This document shows, in pieces, positions 12,624-24,604 of a DNA stretch of 64,000 nucleotides. Every line of letters starts with the position of its first letter. Within the stretch, counting starts at the first letter, position 1. Location of the stretch: NCBI GenBank assembly GCA_003508835.1, contig PUFA01000027.1, positions 8,990,001 through 9,054,000 of the forward strand. The letters run 5' to 3'. Below the pieces are notes generated by a model. The model saw nothing but the letters and a program-made list of their open reading frames with translations, did no database searches and was not told where the DNA came from. Position numbers and translations under genes: made by a program. The DNA is from Eonycteris spelaea (Eukaryota; Chordata; Mammalia; Chiroptera; Pteropodidae).

Positions 12624-13179
12624 CTGGCGGACATGACTCAAATGTTAGTAAAATATGAGATTTATATATTTTTATTTTTTATCAGTAATGCTTTAAAGTG
12701 TCTAAATTTTAAATATGTGTTTAGTGTATTGGAACATCCCCAAACTATATAATTATTGATACTCAGTTTGCCTTAAATAACAGAACATCTGGCGGGCAGC
12801 CAGTATCAGCCAAAAGTAGGCAGATGGTAACTACTAATAAAGTTTCAAATAAGATATTCACTAAACAATTCAAATAGGTAGCATTTGAACCAAGGATCTA
12901 CATGTTAAAATTCACTTATAGTGGTTCAGCTGAATGCATTGAGTGAAAGTATAAACACATCTCCAAGTTTCGTACTGATATTTGTTTTGAGGTTGCATGT
13001 GTAACAACTCTTAAGTCAAAAGTTTAAGTGCCTTTGATATCCATACAATTTGTTAGTAGATATCTGGATTTTAAATTTAAAACGCTCAATTAGGACAATG
13101 TATGATGTGGAGGGCAAAGTTGGGATACAACAAAACAGTCCTCAGCTTCTGAGTAGCTCCTGGCCAGTAGTCTAACCTT
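12622..13179. other. unique sequence, nothing recognised
   Basis: No repeat, exon or RNA gene is seen. A small CpG-containing word (CTGGCGGGCAGCC at about 12,790) stands out, but there is no longer feature around it. Confidence 0.45.
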
Positions 13180-13290
13180 AGCCTGGTATCCTTGGGCAAG
13201 TTACTGCATCACTCTTGGTCCTATTTCCTCATATGTAAAGTGAGGCATTTGGATTTAATTTCTAAAATTGTTTCCAGTTACACAATTCAG
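13180..13290 (+). repeat. MIR SINE fragment
   Basis: The MIR core is readable: CCTGGTATCCTTGGGCAAGT, TACTGCATCACTCTTGGTCC, then TTTCCTCATATGTAAAGTGA (compare TTGGGCAAGTTACTTAACC and TTTCCTCATCTGTAAAATGG). Confidence 0.75.
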
Positions 13291-14184
13291 TGGCCTGATG
13301 AATTATAACAAAGTTGTCACTATGAAAACTGCTCCTGTCATTAAAATAAAAATATGTAAGTTATTCTTAAAATCCCTTCTCAGAAACCTTTTTCTAATTT
13401 TGCAAATTAAAAATGCAGAGTAGATGGTGTTTTCCAGTTTACATGTTACATCAAAGAAGGAAATTATTGTCCTCAAAGATACATGAAATCGTTTTTTTTC
13501 TAATGTTCAATCTTCACTCTTGAAGAAAAATCTAACTGTGGTAACCAAATTGCTCAGACTTGTGAGCTGTCAGTGGACACAAGACTGAGCTTTCTCACTT
13601 ATGTCATTCTTCTCTCCAACATTGTAGTTTATATTACAAAGGGTGACCATGGTAAGAACTTATAAAAAGATAAATTTTTATAAAGACTGTGTGAAATATT
13701 TATAATTTAACCAAGCCAAACCCTATGTAAGTATAACATATCAAAGAGAAATTTTTAGTTTCTGTGATTTAGAGGATCTTAAAATTCACCTTAAGAATTT
13801 ATTTGACAAAAATGTTTTGCACATTTTCAAGTTCTTATTAACCAAAGTTTTTTGTTTGTGTACCCAAATCAAGACTTCCTTCAGAAAATCTACCAAGAAA
13901 AATTTAAAATATCATAAAATTATTTTTATAGTGTAATACATGTTCATGTTAAAGGATAGAAATAAGAGTAAAAAGAAAAAATTTAAATTACCCTAATATT
14001 CTGGCAAATGTTTTTTTAATCTTATATAAACATTTAAATATTTAGCAATAAAGACTGTGCACATTAAATAAAATAATGACACAGTATTTGATTCCTACTA
14101 TACATATTATTTTATACCCTGCATTTATATTTTCTATGGTATTAAGTGTTATATATTTTAATATGAATAAGTATCATAACACCT
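13291..14184. other. unique AT-rich sequence, nothing recognised
   Basis: No recognisable repeat, RNA gene or exon with paired splice sites is visible. The frame at 14,076-14,309 is an AT-rich, Ile/Tyr-rich chance frame. Confidence 0.45.
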
Positions 14185-14400
14185 CATCTTCATCGAATGC
14201 TTATTATATAAGATGCACTGTTCTAAAGCTAATGTATATTTTATTTATTCATGTGAACAATCATATTTGGTGGAGGGATCTAAGGTTTAGTGTTAAATTG
14301 ACTTGCTAAAAGTCAAAGCATCAGGTGATGCCACTGGAATTCAAAGCTAGGCCTACCTTCAAAGTCTAAATTCTAAAGCCCACTCTATATTTCTTCCACT
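14185..14400 (-). repeat. MIR-like SINE remnant
   Basis: Reversed MIR order: GAATGCTTATTATATAAGAT and GCACTGTTCTAAAGC, a TGACTTGCTAAAAGTCAAAG equivalent of AACTTGCCCAAGGTCACA, then GGAATTCAAAGCTAGGCC and a terminal TCTAAAGCCCACTCTAT. Confidence 0.55.
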
Positions 14401-14769
14401 TAAAAAAAAAAAATGGATCCATACTTGTCCACCATGTAAACATGCTATATTTAATTTCCACTTTTAGAGATTTAAGCTGAATACATATTTCTTTTGTCTC
14501 AATGTTTTTATAAACACTTTGTGCATGAAAATTATGTGAATAACTAATTCTTTTAGAATGAAATTATATATATATACATATATTTTGAGTTATTTATATA
14601 TAATTTTCCACCAATGGTTTTATATTTCGAATTCTAAATGGTGCATACCTCTTGCCTAAAACTTGTGACTATGTATTGATGTCAGTATTATATGCCATAA
14701 GATGTTTCTCCTTCATTTCCCCTACTTCTCAACAAGAATTAGATATCCATCTGTGAACAAAAGCTCCTG

Positions 14770-17705
14770 TGTGTGGGAGTTGTGGAATCCAGTACCACAC
14801 ACCAAGATATTTGGGAAGAATCTTGCCTTCCTGTGAATCTGTTAATAGGCAGAAGATCTCAGTATAGGCTGTCGAACAAGCAGAGCAACAAATGTGCCCC
14901 AACTTTTCTAACCAGAGTCAAGAAAAAGACGTGGAAAGTGCTGACCAGAACAGGAAACCACAGACAAGAGAGAAATAGAAGTCCAGCTTTTACAACTTTT
15001 TCAAAGGGGTATCGAAGCACACCACTACAAGAAAAATGCATGAATTTGGACATTGCAGAGACGTAAAAGGAAATTTACAGTACCAATCTCATCCCCAAAG
15101 GCAACACTACACAGGGTTGAAACATCAGGAGGTGGTGTCCTTTCTCATAGGAAAAAAGAAGAAAATTGAGTGCACAGCTACTCAAGTGGCACCAGATACA
15201 GCTGAATAAAGCAGATTCTCTCCAGAAGCAATAAGAGTACTGAGGCAGGACCTCCATTACTAAGATGAGGGAGAAGATCTTGAAACAAGCAGATGAGAAT
15301 ATCAATGGGCATTAAAGATATATTGTTCTTGCTCACTGAGTTAAGCAGTAAATCTACCCATAAGTATCATCAGTGCCATACCCAAAGATTTTTCTATCAG
15401 GTCCATGAACAATCCTAATGCTCTAACAGCTAAACCCACAACTCTTCCCACTCTATGGCCAGCTTCTGATGTGTGCTTCCAAGTTCCGTTGTAAGAGTCA
15501 ATGAGCTCTGGTAGATGCCAAGTTATCTCAAAAACAGGCCAGGGCCTGTGGGCAAAGAGGAAACCACAAACTTGAGATATAGTGCCACCTTCTGAAAAAA
15601 AAAAAAAAGTTTCTAGTAGACAGACTAATGAGTTACGAGAACCATAGAAGACATAAAAGCTAAGAATTCTGCCACAAGAAGTGTGGAGCAGGTGTATCTA
15701 TATAAGTTTGGAGAAAATAACAGGTATAAGCAGGACAAGTAAATATATCTCCCACCAGAAGACAACAAGTAAAATTTGACAAGTCTACTGCTTCAGATGC
15801 AGAAAGAATACAAAACCCCAAGGAACATGAAAAACCAAAGAAACATGTCATTCCTAAAAGACAGCAATAGTGTTCCATTAATGAAATTCAAAAGAATATA
15901 ATTTTGCACGTTATCTGATAAGGAATTCAAATAAGTGTTTTGAGAAAATTCAATGATTTACAGAAAAACAAGTCAATGAAATCAGGACAACAACTTATGA
16001 ACAAAATCAGAAATTTAACAAAGAGGAATCACAAAAAAATAAACCAAACAAATTCCAGAGCTGAAGAATTCAATAAACAGACCTATACATGTATAATATG
16101 CAGTATCTATAGCACAATAGAACAGAAGATATAATTAATGATCAGAAGATGGAAACTTTGAAACAAACCAGAGGAGAAAAAGAATGAAAAGGAACAAAGA
16201 TGGCCTACATAATCTATGAAATGCCATCAAATGTACAAATATTAAAATAATTGGAATTTCAGAAGAAGGAAAGGAAAAGAAGGAGCAATACTTATTTAAA
16301 AAAAATAATATCTGAGAACTTCTCAAACTTGTGGAGAGACTTGGATATCAAAGTTTATGAAGCTTATAGATCACTCCATTATCTCAATGCAAAAAGACCT
16401 TCTCTAAGACACATTATAATGACTCTGCTTTATCAAAGATAAAAATAGATTTTTCAAAGATCTAATCATCAAAGGTAAAGAGAAAGTTCTAAAAGCAGTC
16501 AGGAAAAAGATTGTAGACTACAAAGGAACCCCCCATTAAGCTACAAGGAGACAATGCAACATAAATCCTATAGGCTAGATGAGGGGAAAGTGATATATCC
16601 ACAGTGTTAGAAAAATTTCCAGCCAAGAATACTTTAACAGGCAAAGTTATCCTTCAGATATAGAAGACAAAGACTTTTTTCCAGACAAACAAAAGCTGAG
16701 GGAGTTTCACATCATTAGACCTGCTTTACAAAAAGGGCTCAATGGAGTTCTTTAAGCCGAAATTAAAAGATATTAAACATCATGAAAACATGAAAAAAGT
16801 ATACAACAAACTTGTAAAGGGAAATATATAGTAAGACTTAGAAAACTAATTGTCTAATATGATGGTAGGTTAAACAATTAACTATAGAAACTAACAATTT
16901 TCCACTTTCTACTATAGATATTATTTTTTAACAAAAATACATTAAAAAGTAAATAAAAAGTGGGCAAGGAAAAGAGTGAAAGTCTAGTAGATGATCCAAG
17001 TTAAGTTGTCATCAGCTTAAAATAGACCATTTTTTCTATGAATGTCCCCATGTAAGCCCCATGGTAACGCAAAATAAAAATTTAATCAATGCACAAAAAA
17101 ATTTAGAGCTCTGTTTTTTCCCCCACAAGATAAACAAAATTGAATACTTTTAGCCAAGCTACCATGAAAAAGAAAGGCTCAAATTTTTAAAATGGAGACA
17201 TTAAGAGTACTATGAACAACTGTTTGACAATAAATCAGATAACTTACAACAAATGGATACATTTCAGGAAACAAGTCTGAAATAGGAAGAAAAAATATGA
17301 ACCACTAAAATGACTAAGAAGATTAAATCAGTAATCAAAACTTCCCAACACAAAAAAACCCCAAGGATCAAAGACATTCAAAAATTTAATAATGCCAACA
17401 CTTCTCAAAATCTTCCAAAAAAATGAAGAGGAAATTCTCCCAAATTCATTTTACGAAGCCAGAATTGCACTGATATCAAAGCCAAATAAGGACACCAAAA
17501 GAATACTATAAGCTAATATCTCTGATGAATACATGTAAAAAATTCTCAACAACATATCAGCAAACTGAATGCAACAAAGTATTAAAAGCATTATATATAC
17601 ATCACAACCAAATGTAATTTATCCCTGGAATGCAAGGATGGTTCTACATATGAAAATTAACAAATATGACATAGCACATTAATAGAACAATAAAAATTAT
17701 GTGAT
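14770..17705 (+). mobile_element. old L1 LINE (L1-A): 5'UTR, ORF1 region and start of ORF2
   Basis: The left part (about 14,770-15,930) has the wording of the old-L1 5' region (GTGTGGGAGTTGTGG, AGTACCACACACCAAGATAT, AACAGGCCAGGGCCTGTGGG). From 15,940 the ORF1-like text follows (AATGAAATCAGGACAACAAC, GAAGGAAAGGAAAAGAAGGA, GACACATTATAATGACTC, AGACAAACAAAAGCTGAGGG near 16,682). ORF2 text then appears (CAACACTTCTCAAAATCTTC, GGAATGCAAGGATGGTTCTA at about 17,625-17,650). All frames are broken. The element stops within ORF2 at about 17,705, where unrelated 5'UTR-like L1-B sequence starts. It contains an A14 run at 15,595-15,608. Confidence 0.85.
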
Positions 17706-18878
17706 CTAATTGCTGGTCACCATGGTGACATAGGTTATTCCTTATTTTGCTCCCTTTCACAAGAACAGCTAGCAAGTATTCATGGACAAGACACGACTGA
17801 GAAATCCTAGAACACAGGGGTGAGCCTGATGCACACCCACAGCACCACAAAGACTGAGACAGACTGTATTAAAAGGATGAGAGGAGAAACTACATGCTAA
17901 CTTCATTTCCCCTCCCCTTGGCTGGCACAGTACAATATGGAGAGGTCTATTATGAACCTCCAGTTCCACTAATAGGAAAAAAGAAAAGTAAGGAGGACGT
18001 CCAGCTTTTCCATGTTATAGTTCACTTCTAGAAAGCCACACTGATCTCACACCACAGGGATTGTAGGGAAATCTCTGGGGCCTGACCACTGGGGATCTGA
18101 TTGTGATGGAAAAAGGGGAGGGGCTTGCAACAACCAGCATTCAGATCTTAGTAGACTAATTTCTTGCCTGCAGAGCTAATGTAGTAATCCTAACCAGTAA
18201 ATTTGCTCATGTATAGCAGAAATTTGGTGGCGTGGTCTGATCAGAAAACCATAGCAAGCACACTACTGAGTGTAGCCCCTGGCCATGTCTAACTAGAAAG
18301 GCTGGCAAGAACACCTGTAAGCTATATAGCTCAACAATGCTTGAGCAGATAGTATAGCAGACAGAGTTGATGACCAGAGGGAAAAATCAGTGCCAGGTTT
18401 AGAGAGTCTCTTGTTATGCCCAGGAATAAAAGTTAATTCACAGTCTACCTACTTCTGAATATAATACCCAACCCTACCTATCTAGGAAGCCTGATCAGAG
18501 AATCTAGAAAATCATGGAATCCATTCTTCAGCCTGGCTTAGGCAGAAAACCAGCAGTCCTATTCAGTTGTTCTCAGACTCCAATACCCTCCCCCAATTTC
18601 AGAGCTCAGGCAGTAGCCTCTCCCCAGAATAGACCCAGATAGCAAGCCCCAGCTGCCCAAGGATTTTACCAGCAGACATGTCCAATAACCTGAACTGAGC
18701 TGATTGGTAAAGAACTGTCTCTGACAAAGCAAACCTGTAATGTCTGGGAAAGGAGACCACTTATTCAAATGCAGGTACCAATGTAAGGAACAAAGGATCA
18801 CAAAAAATAAGGTAAATATTACACTACCGAAGGAAACTAAAAGATCCAATGACTCATCCTAAAGAAATGGATATATAC

Positions 18879-18896
18879 GTGTGTGTGTGTGTGTGT
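18879..18896. repeat. (GT)9 microsatellite inside L1-B
   Basis: Nine clean GT repeats follow ATATATAC within the 5' part of L1-B. Confidence 0.95.
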
Positions 18897-21017
18897 ATTT
18901 GTACTATCAGACAATTCAGATTAAAGAAGTTCAGTGAACTACAAGAACACATAGAAAAATAATATTAGGAAAACAATGCATGAACAGATCAAGAAGTTTA
19001 ATAAATAGAAACAAACCACAAACAGAAATCCTACAGCTCAAAACTACAATGAAGTGACAAGTTCAATAGAGAATTTAAAAAGCCAACATAACCATGCAAA
19101 AGAATCAATGATCTAAATTACAGGACATTTGAAATTATCTAGTCAGAGTAGCAAAAAAGAAAAGAATGAAAAAGAGCAAAGAAAGCCTACATTACAGGAC
19201 TGATGGGACATAATCAAATTCCACATTATGAAATTTGAAAAGAGAAAAAGGAAAGTATATTTAAAGCATTACTGGCTGAAAACTTTCCAGTTTATAGGGA
19301 GAAAAATAGACATCCAGATCTATGAGGTCAAAAGAACCCCTAACAGTTGAAGCATAATAGAGCTACACCAAAATGCATTATAATTAATGTTTCAAAAGTC
19401 AAACACAAGCGAAGAATTTTGAAAGCAGCAAGGAAAAAGAAGTTCCAAACAAGGGAACTCACATAAGACTGTTGGTAGATATTGCAAGTGAAATTTTTCA
19501 AGCCAGGAGAGAATAAAATGATATATTCAACATATTGAATGAAAAAACTATCAACCAAGAATTCTATACACAGAAAGCTGTTCTCCAGAAATGAAGGAGT
19601 GCTATTTTACTGAACAAACAAAAGCCAAGTGAGTTTATCACCACTAAACCTGCCTTTCAAGAAATGCTAAAGAGATTTCCTTGGATGGAAATAAAAGGAC
19701 ACATATCATAAAAACATAATAAGGTAGCTCAAACTTATGGGTAATGGTAAATACTCAAAGTTAGATTCTGTAATATGGTAATGGTGGTGCATAATGCAGT
19801 TACAGCTCTAGTTTAAAATTAAGCAAACATAAAAATACATAACTACAATAATCTGTTATTAGTTATGCAATATAAAAATATATGCACTAATGCCAATCAC
19901 ATAAAATGCAAGGGCAAGAGACATAGAATTGTAAACTTTAGGAATTCTATTGAAATGATCAGTTTACAGTAGGATGTTATGAATTTACAATATTTTATTA
20001 GAGCTTCATGTTATTCTCAAGGAGAAACCATGTAGTAATTACATAAAAGAACATAGTAAACAAATCAAAGCATACAGATATCAAAAAACATCAAAACAAA
20101 CAGAAAAAGAAATAAGGAAAAAGGGACCTGAAAAACAGCCAGAAAACAGTTAACAAAATGGCAATTGTCCTTAATTACCAATAATTAGACATAAGTGGAT
20201 TAAATTGTCCAATCAAAAGACAAAATGACTACATGGATTAAAAAAAAAAAAAAACACCAAGAATCAATGACATGGTTTCTAAGAGACTCACTTTAACCTT
20301 AAAAGCACTCATAGACTGAAACTGAAGAGATGACAAAATATAGTTTAACCAAAGGGTAACCAAAAACAGCATGAGTAGCTACATTTACAGCTGACAAAAT
20401 AGATTTTAAACAAACAAAAGGGTAAAAAGAGACAAAGGTCACCACATAAATAATAAAGGGGTTACTTCATTAAAAAGATAACAATTATAGTTTTTTATGG
20501 ACTTGATATTGGAGACTTTAATATGCAAAGCAAAAGCAGAGCTACACAGAGAATTAAATAGCAAGACAATCATAGTTGGAGATTTTAATACCCCACTCTC
20601 AACAATGAATAGTTCATTCAGAGAGAATTAACAAGGAAACCAGATTTAAACAACACTATAGATGCAGAGACTTAACAGATATAGACTGTTCTATCAGACA
20701 ACAGCCAGCTACACATTCTTCTCAGTGCACATAGAACATTTTCAAAGACCATGTTAGGAAAAAAATAAGTACTAACAAATTTGAAAAGATTAAAATCATA
20801 TGAAGTTTTTTTCTGACCACAATGTATGGCACTAGAAATCAATAACAGGAGGACAACTGGAAAATTCACAAATATATGGATATTAAAAAACATTCTTCTT
20901 CACAACCATCACAACCAACAAATCAAGGAAGAAATTGAGAAAATAAAAAGATCTAAAGACAAACAAAAATAGAAACACAGCACATCAAACTTTTGAGATA
21001 AGCAGAAGCAGTTTTAA

Positions 21018-21363
21018 TCCATTTCCCATTTAGGAAAAAAAAAAGTGGGCTCACTGCCAGCGTTAATTTAACACCACACATAAGAATGCTATTTTCTAGG
21101 ATTTGATGTTTTTAGCAATCAAGAATTACTACATTTTGTAAATGAAAATACCACTATTAAAAACAGAATGCTACAAATAGAATGATGCCATTTGTTTCCA
21201 AAGACTATCAATATACTAGAGTGATGCGAAAATAATATAAAAGCGAGATAGTTTGTGGCAAACTTTGGCGGTAAGGTTGACTGCAATCCACAATTTATCT
21301 CAGGATAAACACTGCAGCCACAAATTCCACCGGCAAGTATTCTTGGGACAAACGGGAAATGGG
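21018..21363. mobile_element. 346-bp non-autonomous DNA transposon with terminal inverted repeats, piggyBac-like
   Basis: L1-B ORF2 text runs to AAGCAGTTTTAA (21,006-21,017) and resumes near 21,368 (TAGGAAAGTCCATAATAA), so the DNA between them is an insert. Its ends are inverted repeats: TCCATTTCCCATTT on the left and, reading the right end backwards, CCCATTTCCCGTTT (12 of 14 match). The left flank is TTAA (21,014-21,017), the piggyBac target. The right flank is TTTG (21,364-21,367), which would be a decayed TTAA. A Tc1/mariner-like TA target (21,015-21,016 and 21,368-21,369) is the alternative but needs the termini to be out of register. No open frame of useful length is present. Internal CpGs survive (AAGCGAG, TTTGGCGGTAAGG, CCACCGGCAAG), so it is younger than the L1. 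Family not assigned. Confidence 0.6.
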
Positions 21364-24078
21364 TTTGTAGGAAAGTCCATAATAAGACGGAAGATCTTAA
21401 ATAAATATCCTAACTTCACACCTTAAATGACTAAAAAAGAACTAAGCCCAAAATTAGCAGAAAAAGAAAATAATAAAGATTAAAACAAACAAATGATAGA
21501 ACAAAGATTAACCAAATTGAGTTGGTTCTGTGAAAATTAAAATTGATAAACTTTCAGTTAGACTAACCAAGAAAAAGAGAAGACCCAAATCAACAAAATT
21601 ATAAATGAAAAATGAGACATTGCAACTGATGCCACAGATTTACAAAAGATTATAAGTAGCTACTATGAACAACTACAAGCCAACAAACTGGACAACCCAG
21701 AGGACAAGTAACCTACCAAAACTGATTCAGGAAGAAATAGAAAATCTGAACAGATCAATTAATAATAAGAGTGAATCGGTAATCAGAAATCTCCCAATGA
21801 AGAAGAGTCTAGGACCAGATGGCTTCACTAGTAAATTTCATCAAACATCTAAAGAATTAACATGACTCCTTCTCAAACTCTTCCCCAAAAATGAAAGAAG
21901 AGGGAACACTCCCAAATTCATTTTACAAGGCCAACCTTTTCCTGATACTAAAGCCAGTAAAGGACACTGAAGGTCTATACCCCTGAAAAATAGATGAAAA
22001 CATTTTCAATAAAATACTAGCAAAATGAATTCAGAAGCACATTAAAAGAATCAGACACCATGATTGAATGAGAATTAACCCAGGAATGGTTCAACATATG
22101 CAAATCAATCAATATTATAATAATATAGAATAAAAGGGGGGGAAATCACATAATCATCTCAATGGATGGGAGAAAATCATTTGGCAAAATTCTGTTGATG
22201 GTAAAACTCTTAGCAAACTAGGTATATAAGGAATATACCTCAACATAGTAAAAGCCATCTATGACAAACCCACAGCTAACATCATACTTAATGGTAAAAC
22301 ACTGAAAGCTTTTCCTATAACATCAGGAACAAGATAAGGGTGCCCAATCTCATCACTTATATTCAAAATACTGCAGGAAGTTCTGGCATGAAAAATAAAA
22401 AAGGCGACAGAACTAAAAAAGAAGGAAAATTGTCTCTAATTGCAGATGACATGGTTTTATATGTAAAAAAATTCTAGACTGTACCACAAAACTGTCAGAT
22501 ATAATCAACAAATTCAGTTAAGTTATAGGATACAAATTAACATACAAAAATCAGTAACAATTCTATACACTAACAACAAATTATCTAACGTTTAGATATC
22601 TAAAATATCTAAAAATGAAAGAAAATTATCCCATTTATAATGGCATTGAAATCAATAAAAAAAAACTTAGGAACAAATTTAGCAAAGAATGTAAAAGATC
22701 TCTATTCTAAAAAATACAAGACATTGATGAAAGAAAGCATGGGGACATAAATAAGTGGAAAGATAATATATGTTTATGAATTAGAAGAATACTGTTAAAG
22801 TGTCTATACTAACCAAATACATCTGTAGACTCAATGCAGTCCTTATCAAAATTTCAAAAGCTTTTTTAACAGAAGAAAAAAATTTAAAATTATTATGGAA
22901 CCACAGAAGACCCCAACTAACCAAAGCAATCCTAATAACAACAACAAAAAAAAAAACAAGAAGCATCATACTTTGATTCCAAGCTATATTATCAAATTAT
23001 AGTAATCAAAACAGTATAGTACTAGCCTAAAAACAGACACAGTGACCAAGGGAACAGAATTGAGAGCCCAGAAATAAATCCAAGAATATAAAGTCAACTA
23101 AGATTTGACAAAGGAGCCAAGAATACTCAATGGAGAAAATACAATCTCTCCATTACACAGTACAAGTGAAACTGAATAGTCACGTGAAAGAAACTAGAGC
23201 CTTATCTTAAACACTACTCACAAAAATTAACTCAAAATGATTTAAAAGCTTAAATATAAGATACAAAACCATAATATTCCTAGAATAAAACAGAGGAAAA
23301 AGCTCTTGTCATGCATCCTGGCAATGATTTTCTGCATAAGACTCCTAAAGCACTAGCGACTAAATCAAAACTCGACAGGTGGGAACTTCAACTAAAAAGC
23401 TTCGCACAGTAAAAGAAACTTTTAACAACAGACAACATATGAAATGGAAGAAAATATTTGCATATCATGTATCCAATAAGGTGTTAATATCCAAATATAT
23501 GAAGGGAACACATACAACTCAATAGAAAAATATGTATCGAATAATAATATCCAATTTAAAAATTGTTGAAGGACTGAATAGACATTTTTCCAAAAAAGAT
23601 ACCAAAATGGCCAACAGGTATATAAAAATGTGCTCAACATCACTAATTATCACTTAGATGCAAATCAAAACAACAAAGAGATATTATCTTACACTTATTA
23701 GAATAGCTAGCATAAAAGAGACAAAAGATGACAAACGATGGCAAATATATGGAAAAAAGGGAACTTAAGTGTGCTATTGGTAAGATTTTAAATTGCTACA
23801 GCCACTACAGAAAACAGTATGAAGTTTCAGCAAAAAATTAAAAGAACTACCATATGATCCAGCAGTTTTCCTTCTAATAATATATCTAAGAAAAAAAAAC
23901 ATTATGTCAAAGGAACATATGCACCCCCATAGAAACAAATGTTTACAATTTGCCAACACATGGAAACAATCTCAGTGTCCATCAACATATAAAGTTGTAA
24001 TTATATATATGTATATATAAATGAAACATTATGTTTCAATATAAAATGAAGCAATATAAAGTGAAACATCATTCAGCC

Positions 24079-24106
24079 AAAAATAAATAAATAAATAAAT
24101 AAATAA
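24079..24106. repeat. (AAAT)n microsatellite
   Basis: About seven AAAT units lie at the 3' part of L1-B. Confidence 0.95.
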
Positions 24107-24268
24107 GGGAATCCTGACACTTGCACGTCAAATATGGATGGACCTGAGGGCATTATATTAAATGAATTCAGACAGATCACTATTAAGATAAAACTGTGCA
24201 TAATCTCACTTATATGTAGAATCTTTTTTTAAAAAAATCATAGAAAAAGATCAGATTTGTTATTGTCA

Positions 24269-24316
24269 GAGGTGAAGGCTGGGGGAAGGGAGGATTGGAT
24301 GAATGTGGTCATAAGC
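24269..24316 (+). repeat. 48-bp segment of L1-B with an exact second copy at 26,483-26,530
   Basis: Begins GAGGTGAAGGCTGGGGGAAG and ends TGTGGTCATAAGC. It sits in its natural L1 3'UTR context here, so this is the likely donor copy. Confidence 0.95.
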
Positions 24317-24604
24317 ACAATCTTCCAGTTATAAGAGTACTAGAGATATAACGTGCTTCACAATGACTATAGTTAACACTGCTAAACTTTTATATGACAT
24401 AAAGTTGTTAAGTGAACCGTAAGTGTTCTCATAACAAGGAAAAATATACATACATATCTTTGTACCTATAACAGATGAAGGATGTTAACTAACTTATTGT
24501 AGTAATCATTTCATGATATATTTAAGTCATTTTGTTTTTCTGCACACCATAATCTTATACAGTGCTGTATAGCGATCATACCTCAATAAAACTAAGAAAA
24601 AACT

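Larger units (their letters stand above)
17708..24600 (+). mobile_element. long old L1 LINE (L1-B), near full length, inactive
   Basis: A 5'UTR-like region (17,708-18,870) leads into the old-L1 ORF1 start (CAAATGCAGGTACCAATGTA near 18,768; CAGTGAACTACAAGAACACA near 18,930; GAAAACTTTCCAGTTTAT near 19,277). The ORF2-proximal region (TAAGAGACTCACTTTAACC at 20,280) and the reverse transcriptase follow. Two catalytic-domain landmarks survive: LGPDGFTSKF at about 21,805-21,835, and the metal-binding box read as IADDMVLY with ADD at 22,442-22,450 (family: F/Y-A-D-D). A 3'UTR ends near CCTCAATAAAACTAAGAAAA. Stops and frameshifts are frequent. It contains a GT microsatellite (18,879-18,896), an AAAT microsatellite (24,079-24,106) and a nested transposon at 21,018-21,363. 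At about 6.9 kb including that insert, it is close to a whole L1. Confidence 0.88.

Noticed and set aside
12389..12634. Minus-strand frame starting with a Phe run
   Set aside because: Antisense of the L1 A tail and 3'UTR.
21665..21865. 66-codon frame with a GPDGF motif
   Set aside because: Real similarity, but to L1 ORF2 reverse transcriptase inside a broken L1; annotated with L1-B, not as a gene.
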